Shown one piece after another: positions 1 through 8,605 of a DNA stretch of 19,549 nucleotides. Position 1 is the stretch's first letter. The number at the start of each line of letters is the position of its first letter. The stretch covers positions 1-19,549 of the forward strand of contig JAURKN010000157.1 of the NCBI GenBank assembly GCA_030831725.1. Reading direction: 5' to 3'. Source of the DNA: Ferruginibacter sp. Lineage in GTDB: Bacteria > Bacteroidota > Bacteroidia > Chitinophagales > Chitinophagaceae. The notes under the pieces were generated by a model that was not told the DNA's origin, did no database searches, and was given only the letters and a program-made list of their open reading frames with translations. The translations under genes and the position numbers were made by a program.

Positions 1-826
1 TGATTTGGAGGAACTCGAAGCAGCGATGCGTCCGACCACAATCCTGGTTTCTGTAATGTATGCCAACAACGAAATCGGGACAGTGATGCCAATTCGTGAG
101 ATCAGCGCTATCGCGCGCAAGCACGGAGCTTTATTGTTTACAGATGCCACACAGGCGGTTGGAAAAATTCCTGTGGATGTCAACAAGGATGGCATCGATT
201 TGATGGCTTTCACCGCACATAAAATGTATGGTCCGAAAGGAGTCGGTGCACTATATGTTCGCCGTAAGAATCCACGTGTGAAAGTGACCGCTCAAATGGA
301 CGGTGGCGGACACGAGAGAGGAATGAGAAGCGGTACGCTTAATGTACCAGGAATAGTAGGTTTTGGAAAAGCTTGCGAGCTTTGCATGACAGATATGGAG
401 TCTGATACGAAGCGCATATCTGCGTTACGCGATAGACTGGAGCAAGCATTGCTTACCGTAGAAGAATCCTATGTGAACGGTAGCCGTGAGTATCGTCTGC
501 CTCATGTAACCAACATTTCTTTCAAGCACGTCGAAGGAGAGGGATTGCTCATGGGTTTCAACAAAAACATAGCATTAAGTTCCGGTTCAGCTTGCACCTC
601 CGCATCTCTGGAACCATCTTATGTGCTTAAAGCACTAGGATTGGGAGATGATTTGGCGCATAGCTCGCTCCGTTTCGGACTGAGTCGATTCACAACAGAC
701 GAAGAGATAGATTTTACCATAAAATCCATCACAGATACCGTGAACAAGCTTCGTGAAATGAGCCCGCTTTGGGAAATGTATAAAGAAGGTATCGATCTGA
801 ACAGCATCCAATGGGCTGCTCATTGA
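1..826 (+). CDS. iscS: Cysteine desulfurase IscS, 5'-truncated by window edge
   Basis: This is the C-terminal two thirds (about 275 residues; the family is about 400) of a class V PLP-dependent cysteine desulfurase. It takes sulfur from L-cysteine and passes it as a persulfide to the scaffold IscU in the cytoplasm. The reading frame is open from base 2, so the real start lies left of the window. Seen directly: the PLP-lysine motif TAHKMYGPKG (Lys codon 221-223), the conserved GGGHERGMRSGT segment, and the mobile-loop cysteine in SSGSACTSASLEPS (Cys codon 593-595), followed by the usual SLRFGLSRFT tail. The intact SSGSACTS loop and the iscU and iscA genes that follow indicate IscS, not SufS or NifS. 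A 79-base gap with only an A-rich leader separates it from iscU, so the three genes are probably co-transcribed. Confidence 0.95.
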   Translation, partial: DLEELEAAMRPTTILVSVMYANNEIGTVMPIREISAIARKHGALLFTDATQAVGKIPVDVNKDGIDLMAFTAHKMYGPKGVGALYVRRKNPRVKVTAQMDGGGHERGMRSGTLNVPGIVGFGKACELCMTDMESDTKRISALRDRLEQALLTVEESYVNGSREYRLPHVTNISFKHVEGEGLLMGFNKNIALSSGSACTSASLEPSYVLKALGLGDDLAHSSLRFGLSRFTTDEEIDFTIKSITDTVNKLREMSPLWEMYKEGIDLNSIQWAAH

Positions 827-905
827 TTTGATGGTTTTTTGTGATTTGAAATTTATTTTTGAACGAAGAATCACAGATCGTAAATAACAAATAAAAAATA
901 AAAAA

Positions 906-1325
906 ATGGCATATTCAGAAAAAGTAATCGATCACTATCAGAATCCTAAGAACGTAGGAACACTTGACAAATCCAGCAAGAACGTAGGAACCGGCTTGGT
1001 TGGAGCTCCTGAGTGTGGAGATGTGATGAGACTCCAAATCGAAGTAAACAATGAAACCGGTGTGATCACCGATGCAAAATTCAAAACATTCGGTTGCGGA
1101 TCTGCAATCGCTTCTTCTTCTCTGGCAACAGAGTGGTTGAAAGGCAAAAGTGTTGACGAAGCTTTGAAAATCGATAACATGACAATCGTAGAAGAGCTGA
1201 ATCTTCCACCTGTGAAAATCCATTGTTCTGTATTGGCAGAAGATGCAATCAAAGCGGCGATTAACGATTACCGTGAAAAAAATGGTTTAGAGAAGATTGA
1301 TTTCGAAGACAGAATTGTTCATTAA
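906..1325 (+). CDS. iscU: Fe-S cluster assembly scaffold IscU
   Basis: A complete 139-residue IscU, close to the usual size of about 128. It is the scaffold on which a [2Fe-2S] cluster is built from IscS-derived sulfur before transfer to client proteins. All three cluster cysteines are present: Cys37 in PECGD (with the release-promoting Asp39), Cys64 in GCGSAIASSS, and Cys107 preceded by His106 in KIHCSVLAEDA. The LPPVK motif, known in the family as the binding site for the chaperone HscA, is intact at residues 100-104, although no hscA or hscB is in view. The ATG at 906 sits behind an A-rich leader, typical of Bacteroidota, instead of a GGAGG-type site. It lies between iscS and iscA, 11 bases before the latter. 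Confidence 0.96.
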   Translation: MAYSEKVIDHYQNPKNVGTLDKSSKNVGTGLVGAPECGDVMRLQIEVNNETGVITDAKFKTFGCGSAIASSSLATEWLKGKSVDEALKIDNMTIVEELNLPPVKIHCSVLAEDAIKAAINDYREKNGLEKIDFEDRIVH

Positions 1326-1336
1326 TAGTCTATAAC

Positions 1337-1687
1337 ATGGTAGCTACAGACAATAGTATTTATGTAAGCGATAAGGCGAAAATCAGAGTTCAGCAACTGA
1401 TGGACGAAGCAGGTATTAATGGAAATCCGGATTATTTTCTTCGTGTCGGTGTGGTCGGAGGTGGTTGCAGCGGATTAAGCTACAAACTTGATTTTGATAA
1501 TGAGGTAAAACCGATGGATCAGGTGTTTGAGGACAAAGGAATTCGCATTGTTACTGATCTGAAGAGTTTTTTATACCTCGTAAATACTGAGTTGGATTTC
1601 AGCGACGGGCTTAACGGAAAAGGATTTCATTTCAACAATCCGAATGCCAGTCGGAGCTGCGGTTGCGGAGAAAGTTTCGCAGTCTGA
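1337..1687 (+). CDS. iscA: Iron-sulfur assembly protein IscA (HesB/ErpA family)
   Basis: A 116-residue A-type Fe-S carrier (E. coli IscA has 107). The three metal or cluster ligands are present: Cys44 in GGGCSGLSY, and Cys108 and Cys110 in the C-terminal SCGCGESF. A-type carriers receive clusters from the scaffold and deliver them to apo-proteins, especially [4Fe-4S] enzymes. It starts 11 bases after iscU and is the last gene of the unit, followed 16 bases later by a strong palindromic terminator. Position and sequence both support IscA; an ErpA-like role cannot be excluded from sequence because the paralogues share these motifs. Confidence 0.93.
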   Translation: MVATDNSIYVSDKAKIRVQQLMDEAGINGNPDYFLRVGVVGGGCSGLSYKLDFDNEVKPMDQVFEDKGIRIVTDLKSFLYLVNTELDFSDGLNGKGFHFNNPNASRSCGCGESFAV

Positions 1688-1703
1688 TATCTCACTTGAA
1701 CCT

Positions 1704-1738
1704 ATTAAAAATGCCACTTTCAAAGTGGCATTTTTAAT
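1704..1738. terminator. Bidirectional intrinsic terminator between iscA and M43 peptidase
   Basis: A perfect 17-bp inverted repeat (1704-1720 and 1722-1738) around one central base. The core is AATGCCACTTT/AAAGTGGCATT, flanked by an A-tract on the left and a T-tract on the right, so it can end transcription from iscA (+) and from the convergent peptidase gene (-). Confidence 0.9.
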
Positions 1739-1759
1739 GGAGTGAATTCTAATTATGCT

Positions 1760-2746
1760 TTATGGTTGAGCAAAAGAATTTCTTGGTCCGCCAACAGCGA
1801 AAACAGCTTGCATACGTGTTTTTTGACCCAAACTGAACATATACATACATGCATCATCCGTATAGTCCATGTAGTTCATTGTCATTTCAATTGGCGTTCC
1901 TGTGCACGTGGATCTGTGTCCTGATGCAGGACAGCCATAGTTTGCCGTGTTATGTAATGGAGTGTCGTTAACAAGATCGCTGCCGCATGTGGCATCTCCC
2001 CAAATATGTCTGAGGTTTAACCAATGGCCAACTTCGTGTGTAGCTGTACGGCCTTTGTTGAAAGGTGCGGTAACAGTACCTGTATTTCCAAAAGCGTTGT
2101 TATCAACTACAACACCATCAGTGGCTGATGATCCACCAGGAAATTGTGCGTAGCCTAAAATGCCATTTCCTAAATTACAAACCCAGATGTTGAGATGGGT
2201 TGTAGGTGTTGTAGGATTCAGACCCCCTTGTGAAGATTTTTTCACGGCGTCATTGGTTGACCAGCTTGTTTTGGTGGTCGACTTGCGAATCACCTGACTT
2301 AAAACAAATCGGATGTTCGTATTTCCGGAAAGTACAGCGGTGAAAGTGGCGGGTGTACGTGTGTAATCTGCATTGGTTGCTGAAAAATCAGCATTCAAAA
2401 CAGCTATCTGAGAGTTGATTTGAGTAGCGGAAATATTCTCTGCTGTTGTTTTATAAAGTACATTCACAACAACAGGGATTTCAATAACCCCATTCACCAA
2501 TCTGTATTGTGATGGATTTGCAGTTACTCTTGACGTGAATTCTTCAATGGCTTGCATCCTGTCTGCAAGTCCGGGTTGAGATTTCAATTGTTGTTCCAAC
2601 ACTTCGTAGCTGGCGCATTTTCTTGCGATAGGTGATTGTTCTGTGGAAACAGGAGACTGATCAACAGCAATTTCATCTAGCGATGATTTTTGGCAACTGG
2701 CAGCTAAAATCGCAACAGCTGAAAGTGCAAGTAGGGATTTTTTCAT
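1760..2746 (-). CDS. M43-family (cytophagalysin/pappalysin-like) zinc metalloprotease lipoprotein
   Basis: A 328-residue exported metzincin peptidase. The N-terminus has a Lys-Lys start, a hydrophobic stretch and the lipobox AASC with Cys18, so it is expected to be lipidated and membrane-anchored. The zinc site HEVGHWLNLRH spans residues 237-247 (ligands His237, His241, His247, catalytic Glu238). The Met-turn is MNYMDY at 290-295, followed by the family's C-terminal Phe-Ser-Gln-like helix start (MFSLGQKTRM). The usual metzincin Gly in HExxHxxGxxH is Asn244 here, a variant I believe is common in Bacteroidota M43 proteins. There is no T9SS C-terminal sorting domain: the protein ends just after the catalytic domain. 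It is a single-gene unit convergent with iscA. The substrate is unknown; family members cleave extracellular proteins. Confidence 0.92.
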   Translation of the reverse strand: MKKSLLALSAVAILAASCQKSSLDEIAVDQSPVSTEQSPIARKCASYEVLEQQLKSQPGLADRMQAIEEFTSRVTANPSQYRLVNGVIEIPVVVNVLYKTTAENISATQINSQIAVLNADFSATNADYTRTPATFTAVLSGNTNIRFVLSQVIRKSTTKTSWSTNDAVKKSSQGGLNPTTPTTHLNIWVCNLGNGILGYAQFPGGSSATDGVVVDNNAFGNTGTVTAPFNKGRTATHEVGHWLNLRHIWGDATCGSDLVNDTPLHNTANYGCPASGHRSTCTGTPIEMTMNYMDYTDDACMYMFSLGQKTRMQAVFAVGGPRNSFAQP

Positions 2747-2843
2747 GTTTTATGGTTTGTATCCCTCTAAAATAGACTTAATTTTCTTGTTTTTCTAATT
2801 TTTACTTGTGTATTATTATACATACTCCACAAAATTCGAGACA

Positions 2844-2851
2844 TAATTTTG
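2844..2851 (+). promoter_or_regulatory. Candidate -7 promoter element for the gldF operon
   Basis: TAATTTTG is an exact match to the Bacteroidota TAnnTTTG -7 consensus and lies 71 bases before the gldF start, in the 176-base gap between two divergent genes. No TTG at the expected -33 position is visible. A weaker alternative is AATATTTG at 2886-2893, with a TTG 18 bases upstream at 2865-2867. Nothing else in this gap stands out. Confidence 0.35.
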
Positions 2852-2922
2852 ACTGTAGATGTAATTGTCTTTTCCTTACTTGAGAAATATTTGTTTTTTA
2901 CAAGTAAATTGCATGGATAATT

Positions 2923-3651
2923 ATGTGGAGCATCTGTAAAAAAGATCTGGGTTTATTTTTTAGCAACCTTAGCGGGTTTATTTCCGTATCCCTGTTTTTG
3001 TTGATTACAGGTTTATTTCTGTTTGTGTTTCCCGAAAGTAGCATTCTGAATGCTGGTTATGCGAACTTATCTCCTTTCTTTAAACTAGCTCCCTGGGTCT
3101 TGCTTATACTTGTACCAGCCATCTCAATGCGCTCATTTTCTGAAGAATTCAAAACGGGAACCTATGAAACCTTATCAACCAGACCTGTTTCACATTTTAA
3201 AATTGTAATGGGTAAGTTTTTTTTCATCATCATCTCATTATTGATTGTTTTGATTCCTACAATCATTTATGTAATTACCATAAAACAACTCAGTACGAAC
3301 AATCAAATTGATGCCGGGGGTATCATTGGTAGTTATCTTGGTCTTTATTTTCTGGGAATGGTTTATGCTTCAATATGTTTGTGTTGCAGCGCTTTTACCA
3401 ACAATGCCGTAGTGGCATTTCTTCTTGGTGTTTTCTTTTGTCTCTCCGTATATTTCGGATTTCACGCCATCAGCACCATACCATTATTCACAGGGAATCT
3501 GGACTATTACATAGAATTTTTAGGTATTGATGCCCATTACGAAAGTATCAGCCGAGGTGTAGTTGATACCCGAGATGTTTTTTATTTTTTGAGTTTGATT
3601 GGGTTTGGATTATTGATCACTTTTAAAAAACTGGAACAGAAGTCAATATGA
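2923..3651 (+). CDS. gldF: Gliding-motility ABC transporter permease GldF
   Basis: A 242-residue ABC-2-type membrane protein, the normal size for GldF. It opens MWSICKKDL and contains the family-typical LAPWVLLILVPAISMRSF and EEFKTGTYETLSTRP segments. About six membrane spans are visible: FISVSLFLLITGLF, LAPWVLLILVPAI, FFFIIISLLIVLIP, LGLYFLGMVYASI, AVVAFLLGVFFCL and YFLSLIGFGLLITF. In Flavobacterium, GldA (ATPase), GldF and GldG form an ABC transporter needed for gliding, but the pair is also kept in non-gliding relatives. No gldA is in view. The stop overlaps the gldG start by four bases (ATGA), which implies translational coupling. A nine-codon out-of-frame mini-ORF (ATG at 2913, TAA at 2937-2939) overlaps the gldF start; it may be chance. 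Confidence 0.9.
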   Translation: MWSICKKDLGLFFSNLSGFISVSLFLLITGLFLFVFPESSILNAGYANLSPFFKLAPWVLLILVPAISMRSFSEEFKTGTYETLSTRPVSHFKIVMGKFFFIIISLLIVLIPTIIYVITIKQLSTNNQIDAGGIIGSYLGLYFLGMVYASICLCCSAFTNNAVVAFLLGVFFCLSVYFGFHAISTIPLFTGNLDYYIEFLGIDAHYESISRGVVDTRDVFYFLSLIGFGLLITFKKLEQKSI

Positions 3652-5369
3652 TCCATTTCCATCCAAATAAGATCAAACATAGCGGTTTTTTCTTCGCCAT
3701 TTTTCTCATCCTTTTGGCTGTGAATCTGGTTGGTTCGATATGGCATGCCAGATTGGATCTGACAGATGAGAACAGATATACTCTAAGTGAGGGAACAAAG
3801 ACCATGTTGCGCAAATTGGAGAGCCCTGTTGAAATAACCATTTATCTCAAAGGTGATTTTCCAAGTGGCTTTAAAAATCTGTCTAAGGGTACAGATGATC
3901 TGCTGCGTGAATTCAGAGAAGTTGCAGGCAATAAAATCAGATACCGATTTGTTTCTTCGAATGAACCATCACTTCAATCAGAGATTACCATAGGCGATTC
4001 CCTCACACAGGCTGGACTAATCCCCATTAATCTGACAGCACAAGTGAAGCAAGGTCAGCAGCAACAGCTCGTTTATCCATATGCGAGAGTAAGTGTCGAC
4101 ACGCTCTCTGTTCCTGTTGAACTTTATAAAGGAAAGACACCCATTGCCAGTTTTAGCGAGTTGAATGATGCGGAAACACAATTGGAATTTCAACTGGCAA
4201 ATGCGATATTTCGTGTGACACATGTGCAACGACCACCTATCGCTTATGCAATAGGTAATGGAGAACCCATGGATTATCAGGTTTATGATATGGTTGAAAA
4301 AACCATAAATCCGAATTATAGTCTATCGTTGGTCAATCTTCAAACTCAACCTTTCATCGACCCTGGTTTCAAAGCGCTTCTGATAGTAAAGCCATCTGCT
4401 CCTTTTTCTGATTTTGAAAAATTGAAAATCGATCAGTATGTCATGAACGGAGGCAAGGTCTTGTTTTTTGTAGATGTGCTGGAGGCCGAGATGGATAGCT
4501 TGCAAATCAAAAATCAGGTGTTGGCGTATGACCGAAATCTGAATTTGAATGACATGTTGTTCAAATATGGCACAAGGGTAAATTCCAATTTGCTCATGGA
4601 TTTACAGTGTGATTATTTGCCATTCGATATCAGTGGAAATGGTCAGTTTGAATTTTTGCCATGGAATTATTTTCCTGTTTTGGAATCTCCAGAAAATCAT
4701 CCCATCAATAAAAATCTAGGCTTCGTATCCGGAAAATTTGTTAATACCATTGATACTGTTTCTGCGGAGGGCATCACCAAAACTGTCTTGCTCCGAAGTT
4801 CAATCAATGCAAAAATATTACCATCGCCTTCACTCATCAGTGGCAGCGAAAACAGCACTGCACCTGAAGACGAAAAATTCAGGGCTCAACACCAGCCTGT
4901 AGCCGTATTGCTGGAAGGTAAATTCAATTCGGTATTCAAAAACCGATTATCTGCATCCTTCAGCGATTCATTGTCCAGCATAAACATGCCATTCACGCCA
5001 GCATGCATCAAACCCAATGCCATGCTTGTTGTGTCCGACGGAGACATGGTATTGAATGCTGTGGTAAAAGGGAATGAACCTCTTCCTATGGGAATGAATC
5101 CATTCACGTATGGCTCTCAGCGCGAATTCCCCTTTGCCAATCGTGATTTTTTGATCAATGCGCTCGATTACATGGTGAATGAAAACGGGTTGTCTTCGGC
5201 AAAGAACAAAAATTTCAAACTCTATTTGCTTGATACCAAAAAGCTGAAGCAAGACGATTTGTATTGGCAATGCCTAAATTTGTTTTTTCCTGTTGTTGCT
5301 ATAGGTCTCATATCAATTCTATTTTATTGGTTGAGAAAAAGAAAATATTCACGCAAGCATAATTCCTGA
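3648..5369 (+). CDS. gldG: Gliding-motility ABC transporter substrate-binding-like protein GldG
   Basis: A 573-residue protein matching GldG in size and layout. It has one N-terminal membrane anchor (about residues 13-31, FFFAIFLILLAVNLVGSIW), a large periplasmic ABC_transp_aux-type domain beginning with the family hallmark LDLTDENRYTLSEGTK, and a C-terminal membrane helix (about 545-562) followed by a basic KRKYSRKH tail. GldG pairs with GldF and GldA. The transported substrate is not known, and in some species the complex is dispensable for gliding. It overlaps gldF by four bases and is followed after two bases by murF/alr, so the three genes are almost certainly one transcript. Confidence 0.9.
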   Translation: MIHFHPNKIKHSGFFFAIFLILLAVNLVGSIWHARLDLTDENRYTLSEGTKTMLRKLESPVEITIYLKGDFPSGFKNLSKGTDDLLREFREVAGNKIRYRFVSSNEPSLQSEITIGDSLTQAGLIPINLTAQVKQGQQQQLVYPYARVSVDTLSVPVELYKGKTPIASFSELNDAETQLEFQLANAIFRVTHVQRPPIAYAIGNGEPMDYQVYDMVEKTINPNYSLSLVNLQTQPFIDPGFKALLIVKPSAPFSDFEKLKIDQYVMNGGKVLFFVDVLEAEMDSLQIKNQVLAYDRNLNLNDMLFKYGTRVNSNLLMDLQCDYLPFDISGNGQFEFLPWNYFPVLESPENHPINKNLGFVSGKFVNTIDTVSAEGITKTVLLRSSINAKILPSPSLISGSENSTAPEDEKFRAQHQPVAVLLEGKFNSVFKNRLSASFSDSLSSINMPFTPACIKPNAMLVVSDGDMVLNAVVKGNEPLPMGMNPFTYGSQREFPFANRDFLINALDYMVNENGLSSAKNKNFKLYLLDTKKLKQDDLYWQCLNLFFPVVAIGLISILFYWLRKRKYSRKHNS

Positions 5370-5371
5370 TC

Positions 5372-7846
5372 TTGGTATATTCTACAGATGATATCATAAG
5401 AATTACTTCTGCCACCTTGCTTCGAAACACGGCGAAAACTCATGTGGATCAGTTTTTGTACGATAGTCGTAGACTGAATTTTCCGGAATCCACTTTGTTT
5501 TTCTCAATACATGGTCCGCATAGAAAAGGAAACGATTTCATATCGTATCTCTACCAAAAAGGTGTTCGTCATTTTGTAGTCGACATACTCTCAGATGAGT
5601 CACTTGAAGCCCGTTTTTCAGAAGCGAATTTTTATCGTGTCAACTCTGTAATTGAAGCACTGCAAAATCTTGCAGCTGCTCAAAGAAACGCTTTTGAGAT
5701 TCCCATAGTTGGCATCACCGGATCAAATGGAAAAACAATCGTTAAAGAATGGTTGTTTCACCTTTTACAACAAAAAGAGAAAATAATAAGAAGTCCGAGA
5801 AGTTATAATTCCCAAATAGGCGTTCCTATCAGTGTTTCCAAAATAAATGAAGACCATACCCTGGGAATTTTTGAGGCCGGAATCTCAAAAACAGGCGAAA
5901 TGAAAAATCTCGAAGTCGTCATTCGTCCGACAATTGGTATATTGACACATATGGGTAACGCTCATGCAGAAGGATTTTCTGACATTCACGAAAAAATCAG
6001 AGAGAAATTGATGCTGTTCTCTCATTCCAATTTGCTCATACTTTCCGGTGATGATCCAATAGTTGTAGAGGAAGCCCTAATCTTTGCTTCGGCACATCCA
6101 CAACTTCGTTTGTTCTTTACCGGTACTAATGCTTGGTCAGATTTACAAATCACAGAAGTTCGTAAAATCGAAGGAAAAACACGAATTCATTTTACTTCGG
6201 CGTCAGACTCGGGTATAGTTGAAATCCACCTTTTAGATGATGCGTCTTTGTCCAATGCGATACTTTGCATGGGCTTCATCAAAGCCATGTATCCCGATTC
6301 CAAACTTGAATCATTCGACTGGAAAGGTCTTTCTCCTGTTGAAATGAGGCTGCAACTCAAACAGGGAATACATCGTTGCCTGCTGATCAATGACAGTTAC
6401 AGCAACGACTGGGATTCATTGATCATTGCTTTGGATTTTCTGAACCAGCAAACGGTGAAAATGTCCAAATCGATCATCATCAGTGATTTTCCGGAAGATG
6501 GAGGTCATACGGATCTGTTTTATAAAAAGATCGCTAACATACTTAATGAAAAAGGAATTCAAAGAGTGATTGGAATCGGACCTGATTGGATCAAATACGC
6601 TAGCTTGTTTGATCCATTTCCAAATACAGCTTTTTTCCCGTCCACACTCGATTTTCTGAAATCTTTCGATACTATGCCATGGAATGAAGAGGCGATACTG
6701 ATCAAAGGAGCTAGGGCTTTTGAATTTGAAAAAATACAAGACAAGCTGGAATTGAAACGACATGATACCGTTTTGGAAATAGATCTTTCTGCACTTCGTT
6801 CCAATCTGAGAACATACAGAGCATTGCTTTTACCAGAAACCAAAGTGATGGCGATGGTAAAAGCGTTCAGCTATGGAAGCGGCAGTGTTGAAGTGGCTCA
6901 GTTGCTTGCAAGAGAAGGCATAGACTATCTTGCAGTCGCTTTTACAGATGAAGGGGTTGACCTCAGAAGGGCAGGTATTTCCTTACCCATCATGGTGATG
7001 AACTCGGATAAAGATGATTGGAGCACCTTGTTGGAACATCAGTTGGAACCTGAGATTTTTCATATCAATCAATGGCATGATCTTGAACAATTTTTAGACA
7101 GACAAGGCATTGATCTTTTCCCGGTTCACATCAAACTCGATACTGGAATGCACAGACTGGGTTTTGAGAAAAAAGACATGCCTGCATTGTTGGATTCCAT
7201 AGCATCGTCCAAACATATTCGAATCGCCTCCATATTCACTCATCTCGCAGCAAGTGAGGATTCTTCTCAGGATGCTTTTACGATTTCTCAGAAGGATAGT
7301 TTTTTTGAAATGGCCTCAAGCATAGAAAAACTCATCGGCTATCCTGTTCTCAAACATCTCTCAAATACCTCTGCAATAAAAAGACATCCGGATTTGCAGT
7401 CAGATATGGTGCGTCTGGGAATTGGCCTTTATGGCGTGGATTCATCCGTATCATTGCAAAACGTTTCAACGCTTAAAACAACCATTTCGCAAATAAAACA
7501 TTTGCTTCCAGGAGATACAGTGGGTTATGGTAGAAAAGGGAAGATTGATGCACCATCCGTTATAGCAACCGTCAGAATCGGTTACGCCGATGGTTATCCG
7601 AGAAGACTGGGAAATGGTAATGGAAAAATGTGGCTGAATGGAAATTTAGTTTCCGTCATCGGAAATGTTTGTATGGACATGACGATGCTCGACATAACTG
7701 GGGTGGATGCAAAAGAAGGGGATGAAGTCATAGTGTTCGGGAAAGAACTTCCGGTTCCACTTCTCGCAACATGGTCAGAAACCATTCCATACGAAATTCT
7801 TACAGGCATCAATCAGCGTGTGAAACGTATCTATTTTGAAGAATGA
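5372..7846 (+). CDS. Bifunctional MurF-type ligase / alanine racemase fusion
   Basis: An 824-residue fusion known from Bacteroidota. Residues 1 to about 455 form a Mur-ligase module with P-loop GSNGKT (117-122, followed by IVKE instead of the usual TTKE). Residues about 460-824 form a fold-type III alanine racemase with PLP Lys497 in MVKAFSYGSG, catalytic Tyr738 in RIGYADGYPR, and the CMDMTM and PYEILTGINQRV segments. The racemase makes D-Ala for the D-Ala-D-Ala that MurF adds to UDP-MurNAc-tripeptide. The ligase half is diverged: DSYSNDWDS at 341-349 replaces the canonical DAYNANPxSM, and the EMGAN and RSQ motifs are altered. A canonical murF lies at 17781, so the ligase activity of this half is doubtful while the racemase looks intact. 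I chose the TTG at 5372, two bases after gldG, because homology starts there and no in-frame ATG is near. Confidence 0.93.
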   Translation: MVYSTDDIIRITSATLLRNTAKTHVDQFLYDSRRLNFPESTLFFSIHGPHRKGNDFISYLYQKGVRHFVVDILSDESLEARFSEANFYRVNSVIEALQNLAAAQRNAFEIPIVGITGSNGKTIVKEWLFHLLQQKEKIIRSPRSYNSQIGVPISVSKINEDHTLGIFEAGISKTGEMKNLEVVIRPTIGILTHMGNAHAEGFSDIHEKIREKLMLFSHSNLLILSGDDPIVVEEALIFASAHPQLRLFFTGTNAWSDLQITEVRKIEGKTRIHFTSASDSGIVEIHLLDDASLSNAILCMGFIKAMYPDSKLESFDWKGLSPVEMRLQLKQGIHRCLLINDSYSNDWDSLIIALDFLNQQTVKMSKSIIISDFPEDGGHTDLFYKKIANILNEKGIQRVIGIGPDWIKYASLFDPFPNTAFFPSTLDFLKSFDTMPWNEEAILIKGARAFEFEKIQDKLELKRHDTVLEIDLSALRSNLRTYRALLLPETKVMAMVKAFSYGSGSVEVAQLLAREGIDYLAVAFTDEGVDLRRAGISLPIMVMNSDKDDWSTLLEHQLEPEIFHINQWHDLEQFLDRQGIDLFPVHIKLDTGMHRLGFEKKDMPALLDSIASSKHIRIASIFTHLAASEDSSQDAFTISQKDSFFEMASSIEKLIGYPVLKHLSNTSAIKRHPDLQSDMVRLGIGLYGVDSSVSLQNVSTLKTTISQIKHLLPGDTVGYGRKGKIDAPSVIATVRIGYADGYPRRLGNGNGKMWLNGNLVSVIGNVCMDMTMLDITGVDAKEGDEVIVFGKELPVPLLATWSETIPYEILTGINQRVKRIYFEE

Positions 7847-7892
7847 GCTTTTCGTTAAATGTAATGGACTGCTTATCTTTGGACCAAATCAC

Positions 7893-8570
7893 ATGAAAAA
7901 AATACACGTCATTTTATTGATCACAGCCATTGTTTTCTTTGACCAATGGCTTAAAATTCACGTCAAAACGAATTTTCAGCTAAACACAGCCAGGCCGGTA
8001 TTTGGAGAATGGTTCCAACTCTATTTTGTAGAAAATCCAGGAATGGCATACGGATGGAAATTTGGTGGAAACTGGGGAAAGCTCGCATTAACCATTTTCA
8101 GGATGGGGGCAGTCGTTTTCGGTGTTTACTACCTAAATAAAATTATAAAGGAAAAGTATAAGACAGGATTTATCATATGTGCTGCTTTGATTTTTGCTGG
8201 CGCTGTTGGCAATCTGATAGACAGCTGTTTCTATGGTTTGATTTTTGACAAAGGCATGGTTTTTATTCCCCAAATGAGTGATTATGCCGGATATCCCGGA
8301 TTGGCGCAGTTTTCCGGAAAAGGGTATGGTAGTTTTCTTCATGGTAATGTGGTTGATATGCTGTATTTCCCGGTCATTAAAGGACATTTTCCAAGTTGGG
8401 TACCACTTTGGGGTGGTGAATATTTCGAATTCTTTCAGCCTATTTTTAATATTGCAGATGCAGCTATTAGTACGGGTGTCATCACCTTGTTGGTTTTCCA
8501 AAAAAGACTGATTCCTCAAAAACAGGATTCCAGTCATGACCTTGCTGAAACACAAGAGTCAAATAATTAA
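7893..8570 (+). CDS. lspA: Lipoprotein signal peptidase LspA (SPase II), Bacteroidota long form
   Basis: An aspartic inner-membrane protease that removes signal peptides from diacylglyceryl-prolipoproteins just before the lipobox cysteine. Using the ATG at 7893 it has 225 residues. The frame opens further upstream (TTG at 7836), but that would add polar residues ahead of the first membrane helix and overlap murF/alr. The first helix (IHVILLITAIVFFDQWLK), VENPGMAYG near 46-54, and the catalytic aspartates Asp110 (GNLIDSCFYG) and Asp189 (FNIADAAIS) are clear. They are 79 residues apart, compared with 19 in E. coli. The extra loop, which includes GNVVDMLYFP, is usual for Bacteroidota LspA. It lies 46 bases after murF/alr and 35 bases before a lipoprotein gene, so it is probably part of the same operon. 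Confidence 0.93.
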   Translation: MKKIHVILLITAIVFFDQWLKIHVKTNFQLNTARPVFGEWFQLYFVENPGMAYGWKFGGNWGKLALTIFRMGAVVFGVYYLNKIIKEKYKTGFIICAALIFAGAVGNLIDSCFYGLIFDKGMVFIPQMSDYAGYPGLAQFSGKGYGSFLHGNVVDMLYFPVIKGHFPSWVPLWGGEYFEFFQPIFNIADAAISTGVITLLVFQKRLIPQKQDSSHDLAETQESNN

Positions 8571-8605
8571 ATTTACTTACCTTAGATAAGCTTAAAACCG
8601 TTAAT

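Noticed and set aside
1760..2746. M43 peptidase as part of a toxin or type IX secretion cassette
   Set aside because: It has an SPII lipobox and no C-terminal sorting domain, and no partner genes adjoin it.
7836..7892. Upstream TTG start for lspA
   Set aside because: It would overlap murF/alr and add 19 polar residues before the first membrane helix; the ATG at 7893 fits the family.
8200..8460. Insertion or fusion in LspA between the two catalytic aspartates
   Set aside because: The 79-residue spacing looks odd beside E. coli, but the long loop is a general trait of Bacteroidota LspA.
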